NCBI GenBank assembly: GCA_017302015.1
Contig: JAFLEE010000029.1
Span: 1 to 53,273, forward strand
Source: Spirochaetota bacterium
Lineage (GTDB): Bacteria > Spirochaetota > UBA12135 > COTS27 > JAFLEE01
Direction of reading: 5' to 3'
DNA length: 53,273 nucleotides
In this document: positions 1 through 6,765 of the stretch, piece after piece
How positions within the stretch are numbered: the first letter of the stretch is position 1
How the letters are laid out: every line of letters starts with the position of its first letter
Translations under genes and position numbers: made by a program
Notes under the pieces: model-generated
The model's input: the letters and a program-made list of their open reading frames with translations, nothing else
The model's database searches: none
What the model was told of the DNA's origin: nothing

Positions 1-1
1 C

Positions 2-85
2 GACAGCGCCAAGGTCGAACGTCTGTCGCGCGAGATCGAGGAAGGCCGCTTCGAGGTGAATGCCGAGCTCCCCCCCTCCGCCTGA
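2..85 (+). CDS. flgM: C-terminal tail of a FlgM-like anti-sigma factor (partial)
   Basis: Only the last 27 codons and the TGA are inside the window. The visible tail has the pattern of the FlgM C-terminus: a helix D-x-A-K-V-x-x-L with a following I-E-x-G-R-F-x-V-N segment. In FlgM this region binds and inhibits the flagellar sigma factor (sigma-28). No other flagellar gene is visible, so the assignment rests on this short match alone. It would fit a motile organism. The gene ends four bases before the convergent gene stop, with no clear terminator between them. An unrelated small helical protein cannot be excluded. Confidence 0.4.
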   Translation, partial: DSAKVERLSREIEEGRFEVNAELPPSA

Positions 86-88
86 TCC

Positions 89-1267
89 CTACAAAAACGG
101 CGGATAGGGATTCTTCTCCGCCTTGATCGCGATGCCTTCCATCTCGATGAGCCATTTGGGCCGGCACACGGTGCCCTTCACGGCGATGATGGGCAAGTGG
201 CTGGGCACTTCATCGCGGATGACCTTCATCACGGATTCGTAGCTGGCGGGGTTGCGGAGGTAGATGATCAGGTAGGCGAGGTCGTTTAAGTCCATGCCGT
301 GGGGCTTGAAGAGCGCCTTGATGTTCACGAGGGTGCGCCGCGTCTGCTTCACCGGGTCGTACTCGTGGACGATCTTCCCTTCGTGGTCGATGCTCGCCGT
401 GCCCGAGAGGTAGAGGTGGGAGCGGTCCCCGAACTTCACCCGGATGCCGCGCTCGAAGGTCACGTGGTAGGCGTGGGTCGGGCAGAGGTACTTGAGGGCC
501 TCCATGCGCACGATCTGCTCGGGCTTGAGGTTGGAGACGGAGAGGGCGTCCATGGAGACGAGGGTGTCGACCTCCCGGGATTTCCCCTCGATGCCGGTGC
601 TCGCCAGGTAGCGCGTGTCCTTCGTGAGGCCCGCCCGGTCGAAGAACTCGCGGCGCGAGTCGACCATGCCCTGGTAGTGGTTGTCGATGTCGCGCACGAA
701 GATCCAGGTGCGGACCGCGTTGTCGAGGAGCGTCTGCTTGTGCTCCTGCAGGATGGCGGTGTAGGTGTTGAAGATCTCGGTGGTCTGCTGGTGGGAATCC
801 ATCGAGTTCTTCCCGACCAGGTTCCCGGCGATGAGCGTGTCGTAATGGCGGCCCTTGAGCGAGACGAGGCTCTGCCACGGGTCGCCCAGGGGATGGGAGA
901 GGGTCTTCACCGGCGCCGCCTCGCCGTGGTCGACGAAATAGCAGATGAGGCGCAGGTGGCTGGCGTCGAGGGGCGCCTGCTCGATGATCGACACCGCCCC
1001 CGTGGTGCAGCGCAGGAAGGTCTTGGAGGCGAGGAGGCGGTCGCGCTGGTTGGCGATATCGCTCAGATAGATGCGCGTCCACGCCAGGCCCCGCACCGGG
1101 AGCATGAGTTTCTTCTGGGCCAGGACGAAGCGCTCGTCGAGGTCGTCGAGCGACTCCTTGTAATCGAGCCCCGGGCGGCTCTGGAGGACGAGGAAGGTCT
1201 CTTCCAGCCCCTCCGGGGTCGAGAATCGGGAATAATTTCCGTAGGCATCGAACTTCGCGATTTCCAT
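89..1267 (-). CDS. Tandem RidA (YjgF/YER057c/UK114) family protein
   Basis: 392 residues, about three times a single RidA domain. The C-terminal third ends in a typical RidA finish, with V-C-R-P-x-W-L-x-E-M-E near the C-terminus. RidA uses an equivalent arginine to bind the carboxylate of imine/enamine substrates. The N-terminal part (about 30-120) and the middle part (about 170-270) look like further diverged copies of the fold. Multi-domain relatives include the chorismatase family (FkbO/Hyg5, XanB2), which make hydroxybenzoates from chorismate, so a chorismate-acting enzyme is possible but not shown. The ATG at 1267 was chosen because the homology begins there and an AAGG lies upstream. 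The longer frame to 1396 reads through low-complexity arginine/proline codons. It is a lone gene; a shared terminator lies to its right. Confidence 0.6.
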   Translation of the reverse strand: MEIAKFDAYGNYSRFSTPEGLEETFLVLQSRPGLDYKESLDDLDERFVLAQKKLMLPVRGLAWTRIYLSDIANQRDRLLASKTFLRCTTGAVSIIEQAPLDASHLRLICYFVDHGEAAPVKTLSHPLGDPWQSLVSLKGRHYDTLIAGNLVGKNSMDSHQQTTEIFNTYTAILQEHKQTLLDNAVRTWIFVRDIDNHYQGMVDSRREFFDRAGLTKDTRYLASTGIEGKSREVDTLVSMDALSVSNLKPEQIVRMEALKYLCPTHAYHVTFERGIRVKFGDRSHLYLSGTASIDHEGKIVHEYDPVKQTRRTLVNIKALFKPHGMDLNDLAYLIIYLRNPASYESVMKVIRDEVPSHLPIIAVKGTVCRPKWLIEMEGIAIKAEKNPYPPFL

Positions 1268-1458
1268 GGGCACCAGCCTTTTACGGGAAGGGAATTGGAC
1301 GCAGGGGGGAGCGGGACTCGCGGGCCGGGGCCGCGGGGCGGCGCGGGTGGGAACGTTTACGTTTGCGCGCGGAGTCCCAAGAAATGGGGAGGTCACGGAG
1401 CGGGATCATCTCGGGGAATATCCTATCGGAGCGTCCTTAAATCCTACACCAAATCCAT

Positions 1459-1490
1459 AAAAAAAGCCCGGGCACGGCCGGGCTTTTTTT
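1459..1490. terminator. Bidirectional intrinsic terminator
   Basis: A perfect stem (AGCCCGG / CCGGGCT) is flanked by seven A on the left and seven T on the right, so it can end transcription on either strand. It lies between two minus-strand genes. On the minus strand it would stop read-through from the radical SAM gene into the RidA-family gene. Confidence 0.8.
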
Positions 1491-1503
1491 GGTGAACTTT
1501 TCG

Positions 1504-1536
1504 AAAAACCCCCGGAAACTCGGCCATTTCCGGGGA
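1504..1536 (-). terminator. Intrinsic terminator of the radical SAM gene
   Basis: Read on the minus strand, a stem CCCCGGAAA / TTTCCGGGG is followed by five T, starting 15 bases after the stop codon of the radical SAM gene. Together with the bidirectional hairpin at 1459-1490 it forms a double terminator. Confidence 0.75.
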
Positions 1537-1550
1537 TTCTTTGGGGGGCT

Positions 1551-2792
1551 TCAGCGCGCGGAGGCGACCTCTTTCTTGGGCACGGCCTGGAGGTAGCGCC
1601 CGTAGGACATCTGCTCCTCCAGCCGGCAGGACATGACCAGGCGATTGTCCCAAACGGTCATATCGGGGCAGGCGTCGCACATGCTCTGGCGGCCGTCTTC
1701 GAAGGTGTCCACGGGCTGGATGATCATGATCCCCTGCATGCGGATGGGGGAGAGGAGCGTCCAGGGGCGCAGGAGGGTGTAGAGCAGGTTGCGGCCCAGG
1801 GCGGCGCGCATGCCCTTGTCCCAAAGCCAGGCGAGGGCCATCCACACGCGGCCCCGGGCGAGGCCGAAGGGGCTGGTGTAGGCCATATAGGTGCCGAAGA
1901 AGAAATGGTAGGCGACTTGGGCGAACTCCATGAACTTCGGGCCCACGGCCCCGAAGGATTTCCCGGGCTGGACGAGGCGCACGCCGAAGGTCCACTTTTT
2001 CGCGGTGGGGTCCTCGGTGCCGTTCAAGTAGGCGGCGGGCGAGTAGAGGGGGTCGGCGATGCGGATCTGCTCGATGATGTCGTCGGCGCCGATGGTGATC
2101 TTGCGGCCCTTGTGCTCGCCGTAGACGAGTTCCTTCTCGGTGGGGATCTCGTTGGAGCCGTTCATGTAGACGTACTTGTCGGGGATGGCGGCGCGGAAGG
2201 CGATGAAGACCATGGAGTGGACGATCTTGGCGTTCTTCGTGGCCCAGCGCACGAGGTCGGGGACGTACTTGAGGGTCTCGTCGTAGATCGTGGCGTTGAA
2301 GGAGCACGCCATGCCGCCGACCTTGGCGACCATCTTGGCGTACTTCAGGCGCAGTTCGAGGAGTTCGATCTCGTTCTTGCCGTTCCATTCGGGGGCGCGC
2401 TGCTGCAGGCTATCGACGTGGAAGGTGAACCCCACGACGCCGGCGGCCTTGAGGTCGCGCATCATCTCTTCGGTCATGGCGTGGCCGTTGGTGTTCACGA
2501 TGGGCTGCATGCCCGTCTTGGCCACCATCTTCACGATCTCGACCACTTGGGGGTGGGTGAGCGGGTCGCCCCCGGCGATGGAGACGGAATGGCTCTTGCG
2601 ATTGCGCATAAAGACATTGAGGTCGTTCTGGACCTGCTCCAGCGTCTTATGGCTGGTCGGGTTGTTCTGGCTATAGCACCCTTCGCAATAGATATTGCAT
2701 TTTTTGGTGGGTTCGAGCCAATTGATGATGTTGTCGGAAAGGCTCCACGGCAGGCGATAGAGCTCGAGGTGATTGACGACGGGGGCGGCCAT
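1551..2792 (-). CDS. Radical SAM protein with C-terminal cysteine motif, unknown substrate
   Basis: 413 residues. The N-terminal half is a radical SAM core. C32, C36 and C39 form the C-x3-C-x2-C motif that holds the [4Fe-4S] cluster and cleaves S-adenosylmethionine, and A-G-G-D-P (73-77) is the GGE-like SAM-binding segment. After the barrel comes a long hydrophobic/aromatic stretch (about 285-360) and a C-terminal C372-x2-C375-x13-C389 motif. That motif could hold an auxiliary cluster, as in SPASM or related lipid-modifying radical SAM enzymes. No signal peptide or obvious peptide or sterol partner is adjacent, so the substrate is unknown. The ATG start is supported by AGGAG six bases upstream. 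The upstream DNA is AT-rich with four ATTCTA-type hexamers, suggesting its own regulated promoter. Confidence 0.75.
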   Translation of the reverse strand: MAAPVVNHLELYRLPWSLSDNIINWLEPTKKCNIYCEGCYSQNNPTSHKTLEQVQNDLNVFMRNRKSHSVSIAGGDPLTHPQVVEIVKMVAKTGMQPIVNTNGHAMTEEMMRDLKAAGVVGFTFHVDSLQQRAPEWNGKNEIELLELRLKYAKMVAKVGGMACSFNATIYDETLKYVPDLVRWATKNAKIVHSMVFIAFRAAIPDKYVYMNGSNEIPTEKELVYGEHKGRKITIGADDIIEQIRIADPLYSPAAYLNGTEDPTAKKWTFGVRLVQPGKSFGAVGPKFMEFAQVAYHFFFGTYMAYTSPFGLARGRVWMALAWLWDKGMRAALGRNLLYTLLRPWTLLSPIRMQGIMIIQPVDTFEDGRQSMCDACPDMTVWDNRLVMSCRLEEQMSYGRYLQAVPKKEVASAR

Positions 2793-2822
2793 ACGCGACT
2801 CCTGAAAATAACTAAGGGGTTA

Positions 2823-2867
2823 ATTCTACTATATAATATCGCATTATTCTAAAATAGAATGATTCTA
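2823..2867. promoter_or_regulatory. Cluster of four ATTCTA/TAGAAT hexamers upstream of radical SAM gene
   Basis: ATTCTA occurs at 2823-2828, 2846-2851 and 2862-2867, and TAGAAT at 2855-2860. The middle pair forms a 15-base inverted repeat (ATTCTA-AAA-TAGAAT, 2846-2860). The cluster lies 30-75 bases upstream of the radical SAM start codon, within probable minus-strand promoter DNA, so it looks like an operator array. The binding protein is unknown. Confidence 0.4.
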
Positions 2868-2931
2868 ATTGATCGGGTTTGAATAGACGGTAAATCCCGG
2901 CCTATGGCGCTGTATTTCGAATCCTTGAACT

Positions 2932-2993
2932 GGATGCCGCCCCACCCACCGTGGACCGATGGGTGGGATGTGATTGGAGCCTGGGCGGCATCC
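2932..2993. repeat. Nested inverted repeat (possible structured RNA)
   Basis: An 11-base perfect inverted repeat (GGATGCCGCCC at 2932-2942, GGGCGGCATCC at 2983-2993) encloses a second pair (CACCCA 2943-2948, TGGGTG 2960-2965). Folded, this is a continuous 17-base-pair stem interrupted by one 17-base bulge on the right side. There is no T run after it on either strand, so it is not an ordinary terminator. Confidence 0.5.
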
Positions 2994-3060
2994 CGTATGG
3001 GTAAATGACATGGGTTTGGGATCCCATTCATCGATCGAATGGAGGCCGTTCCGGGGATGT

Positions 3061-3076
3061 TTTTTGGATCCAAAAA
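3061..3076. repeat. Perfect 16-base palindrome TTTTTGGATCCAAAAA
   Basis: The 16 bases read identically on both strands. The palindrome is 173 bases upstream of the glycosidase start. It could be a dimeric repressor or activator site; no matching regulator family is recognised. Confidence 0.45.
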
Positions 3077-3248
3077 GAGAGTCGCCATAAACGAGAGGGC
3101 CCTGGGCGGGGCCCGTGGGGCCGAGTTCAACGTTGAGAACCGTTTCCATTACGGCCAAATCAGGCGGCGGGAGCGGAAAGGGGAGGCGCACCGGGATCGT
3201 CCAAGTAGTCGGGCACGGAATCCCCCAAGCTCCGGGCGGAGACTCCCC

Positions 3249-5108
3249 ATGAAAAAAATGCTTCTCGCGGGTTTAGTCGTGATCACCGCCCTCTTTCCCG
3301 CCGGGGGTCGGGTGAGCGTCCTTAAAAACGGCGGATTCGAAGCGGGCGGCGAAACGCCCGAGAGTTGGATGACAGAGTCCTCCGGCGTCGGGTGCGTCTT
3401 CTCCCGGGATCCCTCCGTCAAGCGCTCGGGGGCCGCCTCGGGCAAGATGATGACCGAACTCACCAATAAGCGCTCGTGGCCCGCCTTCGAGCAGGTGGTC
3501 GAGTCGGTGGTGCCCGGGCAGCGCTACGAGGCGGAGGCTTGGGTGCGCGGCCGCATGGGGATGAACCCGACTTCGGTTTATATGGCGTTCGAGTTCCTCG
3601 ACGCCGCCGGCAAGCGGGTCTCGGTGGCCTCGAGCGCCATGCCCACGGGCGATTTCGAGTGGACGCGCCTCTTCGTGAAGGCCACCATCCCCGAGCGGGC
3701 CGCCTCCCTGAAACTTCGGCTCATCCTCTACGGCGCGGGCACGGTCTGGCTCGACGACGTCGTCCTCGAGCGCAACGACGGCTACCAGGCCGAACCCAAG
3801 CTCGCCGCCGCCTCGGTGCGCCTGCGGCCCACCGGCGTCGTGGTGAAGGAATCCTTCGGCGGCTTCGGGGCCGAGATCGACCCCTGGCTCTGGAACGCGG
3901 AGAACCGCTCCAAGGGCGTGGGCGAAGAAGACGCCCAACTCATCGCCTCCCGCGTGGTTCAAATGCGCCTGCCCCTGGCGCGGATCTTCATCCAATGGGC
4001 GATCTTCAACCCCTCCGGCGACCGGGTGACCCTCGATTTCGAGAGCGATGGCATGCAGAGCCTGATGAAGACCCTCGCCCTGTGCCAGACGAATGGCATC
4101 GACGTCATCCTCTGCGGCGTCGAATGGGGGAAGCGGCCCTACGACGATCCGCCGGCGGCCGCCCGCGCCTGGGGCGAACTCTTGTCGCACCTCGTGAAGC
4201 AGCACGGATTCACGCGGATCAAGTGGTGGGAGGCCTGGAACGAGCCCAACCACACCTGGCGGAAATTCGGCTACGATTTCGACCGCTATATCCAGATCCA
4301 CGACCTCATGCGCGCCGAATGGAAGGCCCGCGGCCTCGACCTCGCCATGCTCGGCAGCGACGATTCGGGCGACCTGCCCTGGTTCACCGAGACCGCCAAG
4401 CGCATGCCCGACCGCGTCGAGGGCTACGCGACGCACCACTACTCGAAATACGACAATCTCGAAGAGGCTGCGGAGCGCACACGCGACCGCCAGGCGGTGA
4501 TGAAGGCCTACGACCCCCAATGGGCCAAGAAGAAGCTCTTCGTGGCGGAGTTCGGCATCCATGGCCCGGCCACTACCGACCGCGCGAACCTCTACATGCG
4601 CACCTTCGATTGCGGCCTGGGCATCGCGGCCGTCTGCCTCGAGCAGGCGGCCCTCGGCATCGACGGGGCGAGCCTCTGGTGCCTGCACCGCATCCATTAT
4701 CCCGGCTTCAACTTCATGGACTACGGCCTGTGGGAATATAAAAATGAGAATTGGAAACCCCGGCCGGTTTGGTACGCGTATTCCCTCTTCTCCCGCTTTA
4801 TGGCCCGGGGCAGCCGCCTCTCCCAGGTCGAGGTGAAGGACGGGGAGGGGATGGTGACATCGATCCTCGCCCAGGGTCCCGAGGGGCGATTCCTCTTCGT
4901 GGTGAACCTCTCCTACGGCGAGGTCGGTCTCGTCGCCGAGACGGGGATGGCCAAGGGCCTGAGCACGCGCTACCTCTACGACGAAGCGATCTCCCGCGCC
5001 CCCGCCGACCGGCCGCTCTACGTGGCGGGGCCCGCCACGGCGTTCAAGGGGGAACTGAAGGACAAACTGCCCAAGCGCAGTTTGGCGGTCTACCAATTGG
5101 CGCCGTGA
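3249..5108 (+). CDS. Secreted glycoside hydrolase with N-terminal carbohydrate-binding module
   Basis: 619 residues. A signal peptide (M-K-K, hydrophobic to about residue 19) is followed by a beta-sandwich carbohydrate-binding module of the CBM4/9/22 type (about 22-180; opens N-G-G-F-E and closes with a W-L-D-D-V-x-L-E strand). A TIM-barrel catalytic domain of clan GH-A type follows. E332 in W-N-E-P-N is the expected acid/base and E434 in A-E-F-G is the expected nucleophile. A short C-terminal beta domain (about 540-619) ends the protein. Families GH5, GH39 and GH51 share this layout, so the exact sugar is not determined. ATG 3249 was chosen over upstream in-frame codons because it starts the signal peptide and has GGAG eight bases upstream. 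It stands alone and is probably periplasmic or extracellular. Confidence 0.75.
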   Translation: MKKMLLAGLVVITALFPAGGRVSVLKNGGFEAGGETPESWMTESSGVGCVFSRDPSVKRSGAASGKMMTELTNKRSWPAFEQVVESVVPGQRYEAEAWVRGRMGMNPTSVYMAFEFLDAAGKRVSVASSAMPTGDFEWTRLFVKATIPERAASLKLRLILYGAGTVWLDDVVLERNDGYQAEPKLAAASVRLRPTGVVVKESFGGFGAEIDPWLWNAENRSKGVGEEDAQLIASRVVQMRLPLARIFIQWAIFNPSGDRVTLDFESDGMQSLMKTLALCQTNGIDVILCGVEWGKRPYDDPPAAARAWGELLSHLVKQHGFTRIKWWEAWNEPNHTWRKFGYDFDRYIQIHDLMRAEWKARGLDLAMLGSDDSGDLPWFTETAKRMPDRVEGYATHHYSKYDNLEEAAERTRDRQAVMKAYDPQWAKKKLFVAEFGIHGPATTDRANLYMRTFDCGLGIAAVCLEQAALGIDGASLWCLHRIHYPGFNFMDYGLWEYKNENWKPRPVWYAYSLFSRFMARGSRLSQVEVKDGEGMVTSILAQGPEGRFLFVVNLSYGEVGLVAETGMAKGLSTRYLYDEAISRAPADRPLYVAGPATAFKGELKDKLPKRSLAVYQLAP

Positions 5109-5246
5109 AGCTGCGCCCGGGCGGGCGAATCCCGACAGGGATCTTCAAGTATGCTATCCCTGTCCAGGGGGCGGGAATTTGTAATATCGGGATCCGAGGA
5201 ATATAGTTTCGGCTCCAGCCAGCGATGACCGGTCTCCTCGGAACCC
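5109..5246 (+). promoter_or_regulatory. Structured leader upstream of moaC
   Basis: Two inverted repeats fill this gap. The first is a nine-base perfect stem (5134-5142 with 5156-5164, 13-base loop). The second is an eight-base stem TCCGAGGA/TCCTCGGA (5193-5200 with 5235-5242), whose right arm ends only four bases before the moaC ATG and covers the sole GGA that could act as ribosome-binding site. A TAATAT at 5182-5187 may be a -10 box. Molybdenum cofactor genes are often controlled by the Moco RNA motif, but I cannot match its conserved core here. Confidence 0.4.
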
Positions 5247-5735
5247 ATGAAAAAACCTGCACCAACCCTTTCCCACCTCGACGCCGAGGGGCGCCCCGGC
5301 ATGGTGGATGTGGGGTCGAAATCGCCCACCGCGCGCACGGCCCGGGCCGAGGCCATCGTCGATTTCACCCCCGCGCTCGCCCGCGCCCTTCGGCGCACCG
5401 GCCGCAGCGCCAAGGGCAACGTCCTCGATACGGCCCGCGTCGCCGGGGTCCTCGCCGCGAAAAAAACCGCCGAACTCATCCCCCTCTGCCACTCCCTGCC
5501 CCTCGACCATGTGGATGTCCAGGGCCACTGGAAGGGCTCCTCCCTGGTCCTCACCTCCACGGCCTCCTGCCGCGGGGCCACGGGCGTCGAGATGGAGGCC
5601 CTCACCGCCGTGGGCCTCGCGGCCCTCACCGTCTACGACATGTGCAAGGCGGTGGACAAGGGCCTCGTCATCCGCGCCATCCGCCTCCTCGAAAAAACCG
5701 GCGGCAAGTCGGGGACCTTCCGGGCCGAAAAATGA
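5247..5735 (+). CDS. moaC: Cyclic pyranopterin monophosphate synthase MoaC
   Basis: 162 residues, the usual MoaC length. MoaC acts after MoaA and converts the 3',8-cyclo-dihydro-GTP product to cyclic pyranopterin monophosphate, the first tricyclic intermediate of molybdenum cofactor. The family hallmarks are present: M-V-D-V near the N-terminus, L-I-P-L-C-H-S-L-P with the active-site histidine, G-V-E-M-E-A-L, and Y-D-M-C-K-A with catalytic aspartate and lysine. It begins the plus-strand cofactor unit. Its stop overlaps the start of the next gene (ATGA). The 5' leader contains two stem-loops that may control translation. Its partner moaA is in the convergent nar operon. Confidence 0.95.
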   Translation: MKKPAPTLSHLDAEGRPGMVDVGSKSPTARTARAEAIVDFTPALARALRRTGRSAKGNVLDTARVAGVLAAKKTAELIPLCHSLPLDHVDVQGHWKGSSLVLTSTASCRGATGVEMEALTAVGLAALTVYDMCKAVDKGLVIRAIRLLEKTGGKSGTFRAEK

Positions 5736-6754
5736 AAGGCCCCCACGGCCCCGAGCGCCCGGCCCCGCTTCGCGCCGTTGTCCTCACCATGAGCGACCGC
5801 TGCTTGCGCGGCGAAACGGTCGACACCGCCGGCCCGGCGGTGGCGCGGATCCTCGAAGGCCGTCTCTCCGCCGCCGTGGCGCCCATTGAAATCCTCCCCG
5901 ATGAACGGGCGGCGCTCTCCCGGCGGCTCATCGAAGTCTGCGATGGCGGCTTGGCCGATTTCGTCGCGGTGGTCGGCGGCACGGGCTTTTCCCCCCGGGA
6001 TGTGACCCCCGAGGCCGTTCGCGACGTCGCCGAGCGCCTCACCCCGGGCCTCGACGAGGCCATGCGCGCCGAATCCCTCAAGAAAACCCCGCGCGCCATG
6101 CTCTCCCGGTGCGTCTCCGGCATCCGCCGCCAAACCCTCCTCGTCAGCCTCCCCGGCTCCGAGCGCAGCGCGGTGGAGAATCTCGAGGCGATCCTTCCGG
6201 CCTTGGCCCACGGCATCGCCAAACTCCAGGGCGACCCCGCGGATTGCGGGCCCCCGCGCGGCGGCGGGGCGGCGCAGCCGCGGGCGAAGGGCCCCTTCGT
6301 CCTGGGCATTTGCGGGTACAGCGGAAGCGGGAAGTCCACGCTTATCGAGGGCCTGGTCCCCGTTTTCCGCGGCCTCGATCTGCGCGTGGCCGTGGTGAAG
6401 CACGACGCCCACGCGCCCTCGGTCGATGCGCCGGGGAAGGATTCCGACCGTTTTTTCCGTGCCGGGGCCGATGTCTGGCTCCGCAGTCCCGGGGAGAACT
6501 TCTCGCGGCGCCACGGTCCCGGCGAAGATCTCGGCGCGTGCCTCGCGCGCCTCGAACGCGATTATGACGTTATCCTGGTTGAAGGCCATAAAGACGCCCC
6601 CCTCCCGTCGAAGATCTGGCTGCGCGCCGAGGATGGCGGCGATCCGCCCGCCTCCGCGGGACTTTTCCTCGATTGCCTCGGCCGCGGGGTTGATCGACAG
6701 AAAAGGGTGCTCGAGATTTTCGAGGCCTGGAAATTCGGGATCGCCGTCCGTTAA
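5732..6754 (+). CDS. mogA-mobB: MogA/MoaB-MobB fusion, molybdenum cofactor biosynthesis
   Basis: 340 residues with two enzymes in one chain. Residues 12-165 are a MogA/MoaB-type molybdopterin adenylyltransferase (T-M-S-D-R near the start, G-G-T-G-F-S-P-R-D at 82-90, and a P-G-S segment at 141-143). Residues 187-340 are a MobB-type GTP-binding protein (P-loop G-Y-S-G-S-G-K-S at 195-202, V-V-K-H-D at 221-225, V-E-G-H-K-D at 283-288). A G/A/P-rich linker (about 168-186) joins them. MogA adenylylates molybdopterin before Mo insertion by MoeA. MobB assists MobA, which adds GMP to the cofactor. The ATG overlaps the moaC stop by four bases. An upstream in-frame extension within moaC is only an overlapping frame. 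Confidence 0.9.
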   Translation: MKGPHGPERPAPLRAVVLTMSDRCLRGETVDTAGPAVARILEGRLSAAVAPIEILPDERAALSRRLIEVCDGGLADFVAVVGGTGFSPRDVTPEAVRDVAERLTPGLDEAMRAESLKKTPRAMLSRCVSGIRRQTLLVSLPGSERSAVENLEAILPALAHGIAKLQGDPADCGPPRGGGAAQPRAKGPFVLGICGYSGSGKSTLIEGLVPVFRGLDLRVAVVKHDAHAPSVDAPGKDSDRFFRAGADVWLRSPGENFSRRHGPGEDLGACLARLERDYDVILVEGHKDAPLPSKIWLRAEDGGDPPASAGLFLDCLGRGVDRQKRVLEIFEAWKFGIAVR

Positions 6755-6765
6755 AGGGGGATGCG

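Larger units (their letters stand above)
2793..3248. other. 456-base intergenic region rich in inverted repeats
   Basis: This gap separates the divergent radical SAM and glycosidase genes. No convincing coding region was found. An in-frame extension of the glycosidase back to 3039 lacks a ribosome-binding site and has an atypical arginine-rich composition. The left part (2805-2880) is AT-rich and should hold the minus-strand promoter. From 2932 to 3076 it contains several perfect inverted repeats, some listed separately, plus a TGGGATCCCA palindrome at 3017-3026 and CCATTC/GAATGG at 3024-3042. It could hold a structured leader, a small RNA or operators. Confidence 0.5.

Noticed and set aside
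89-1267. Calling the tandem RidA protein a chorismatase (XanB2/FkbO)
   Set aside because: The architecture is similar, but I cannot verify active-site residues without alignment, and there is no pigment or polyketide gene near by.
1551-2792. Radical SAM protein as the maturase of the sulfatase at 26858
   Set aside because: It lacks the ferredoxin-like SPASM cysteine set of anaerobic sulfatase-maturing enzymes, and the two genes are 25 kb apart.
3039-3248. Upstream extension of the secreted glycosidase by 70 codons
   Set aside because: The extension lacks a ribosome-binding site, has atypical composition and would bury the signal peptide.
5109-5246. Naming the moaC leader as a Moco riboswitch
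   Set aside because: Position fits, but I could not match the conserved core of the motif by eye; kept only as an unassigned structured leader.
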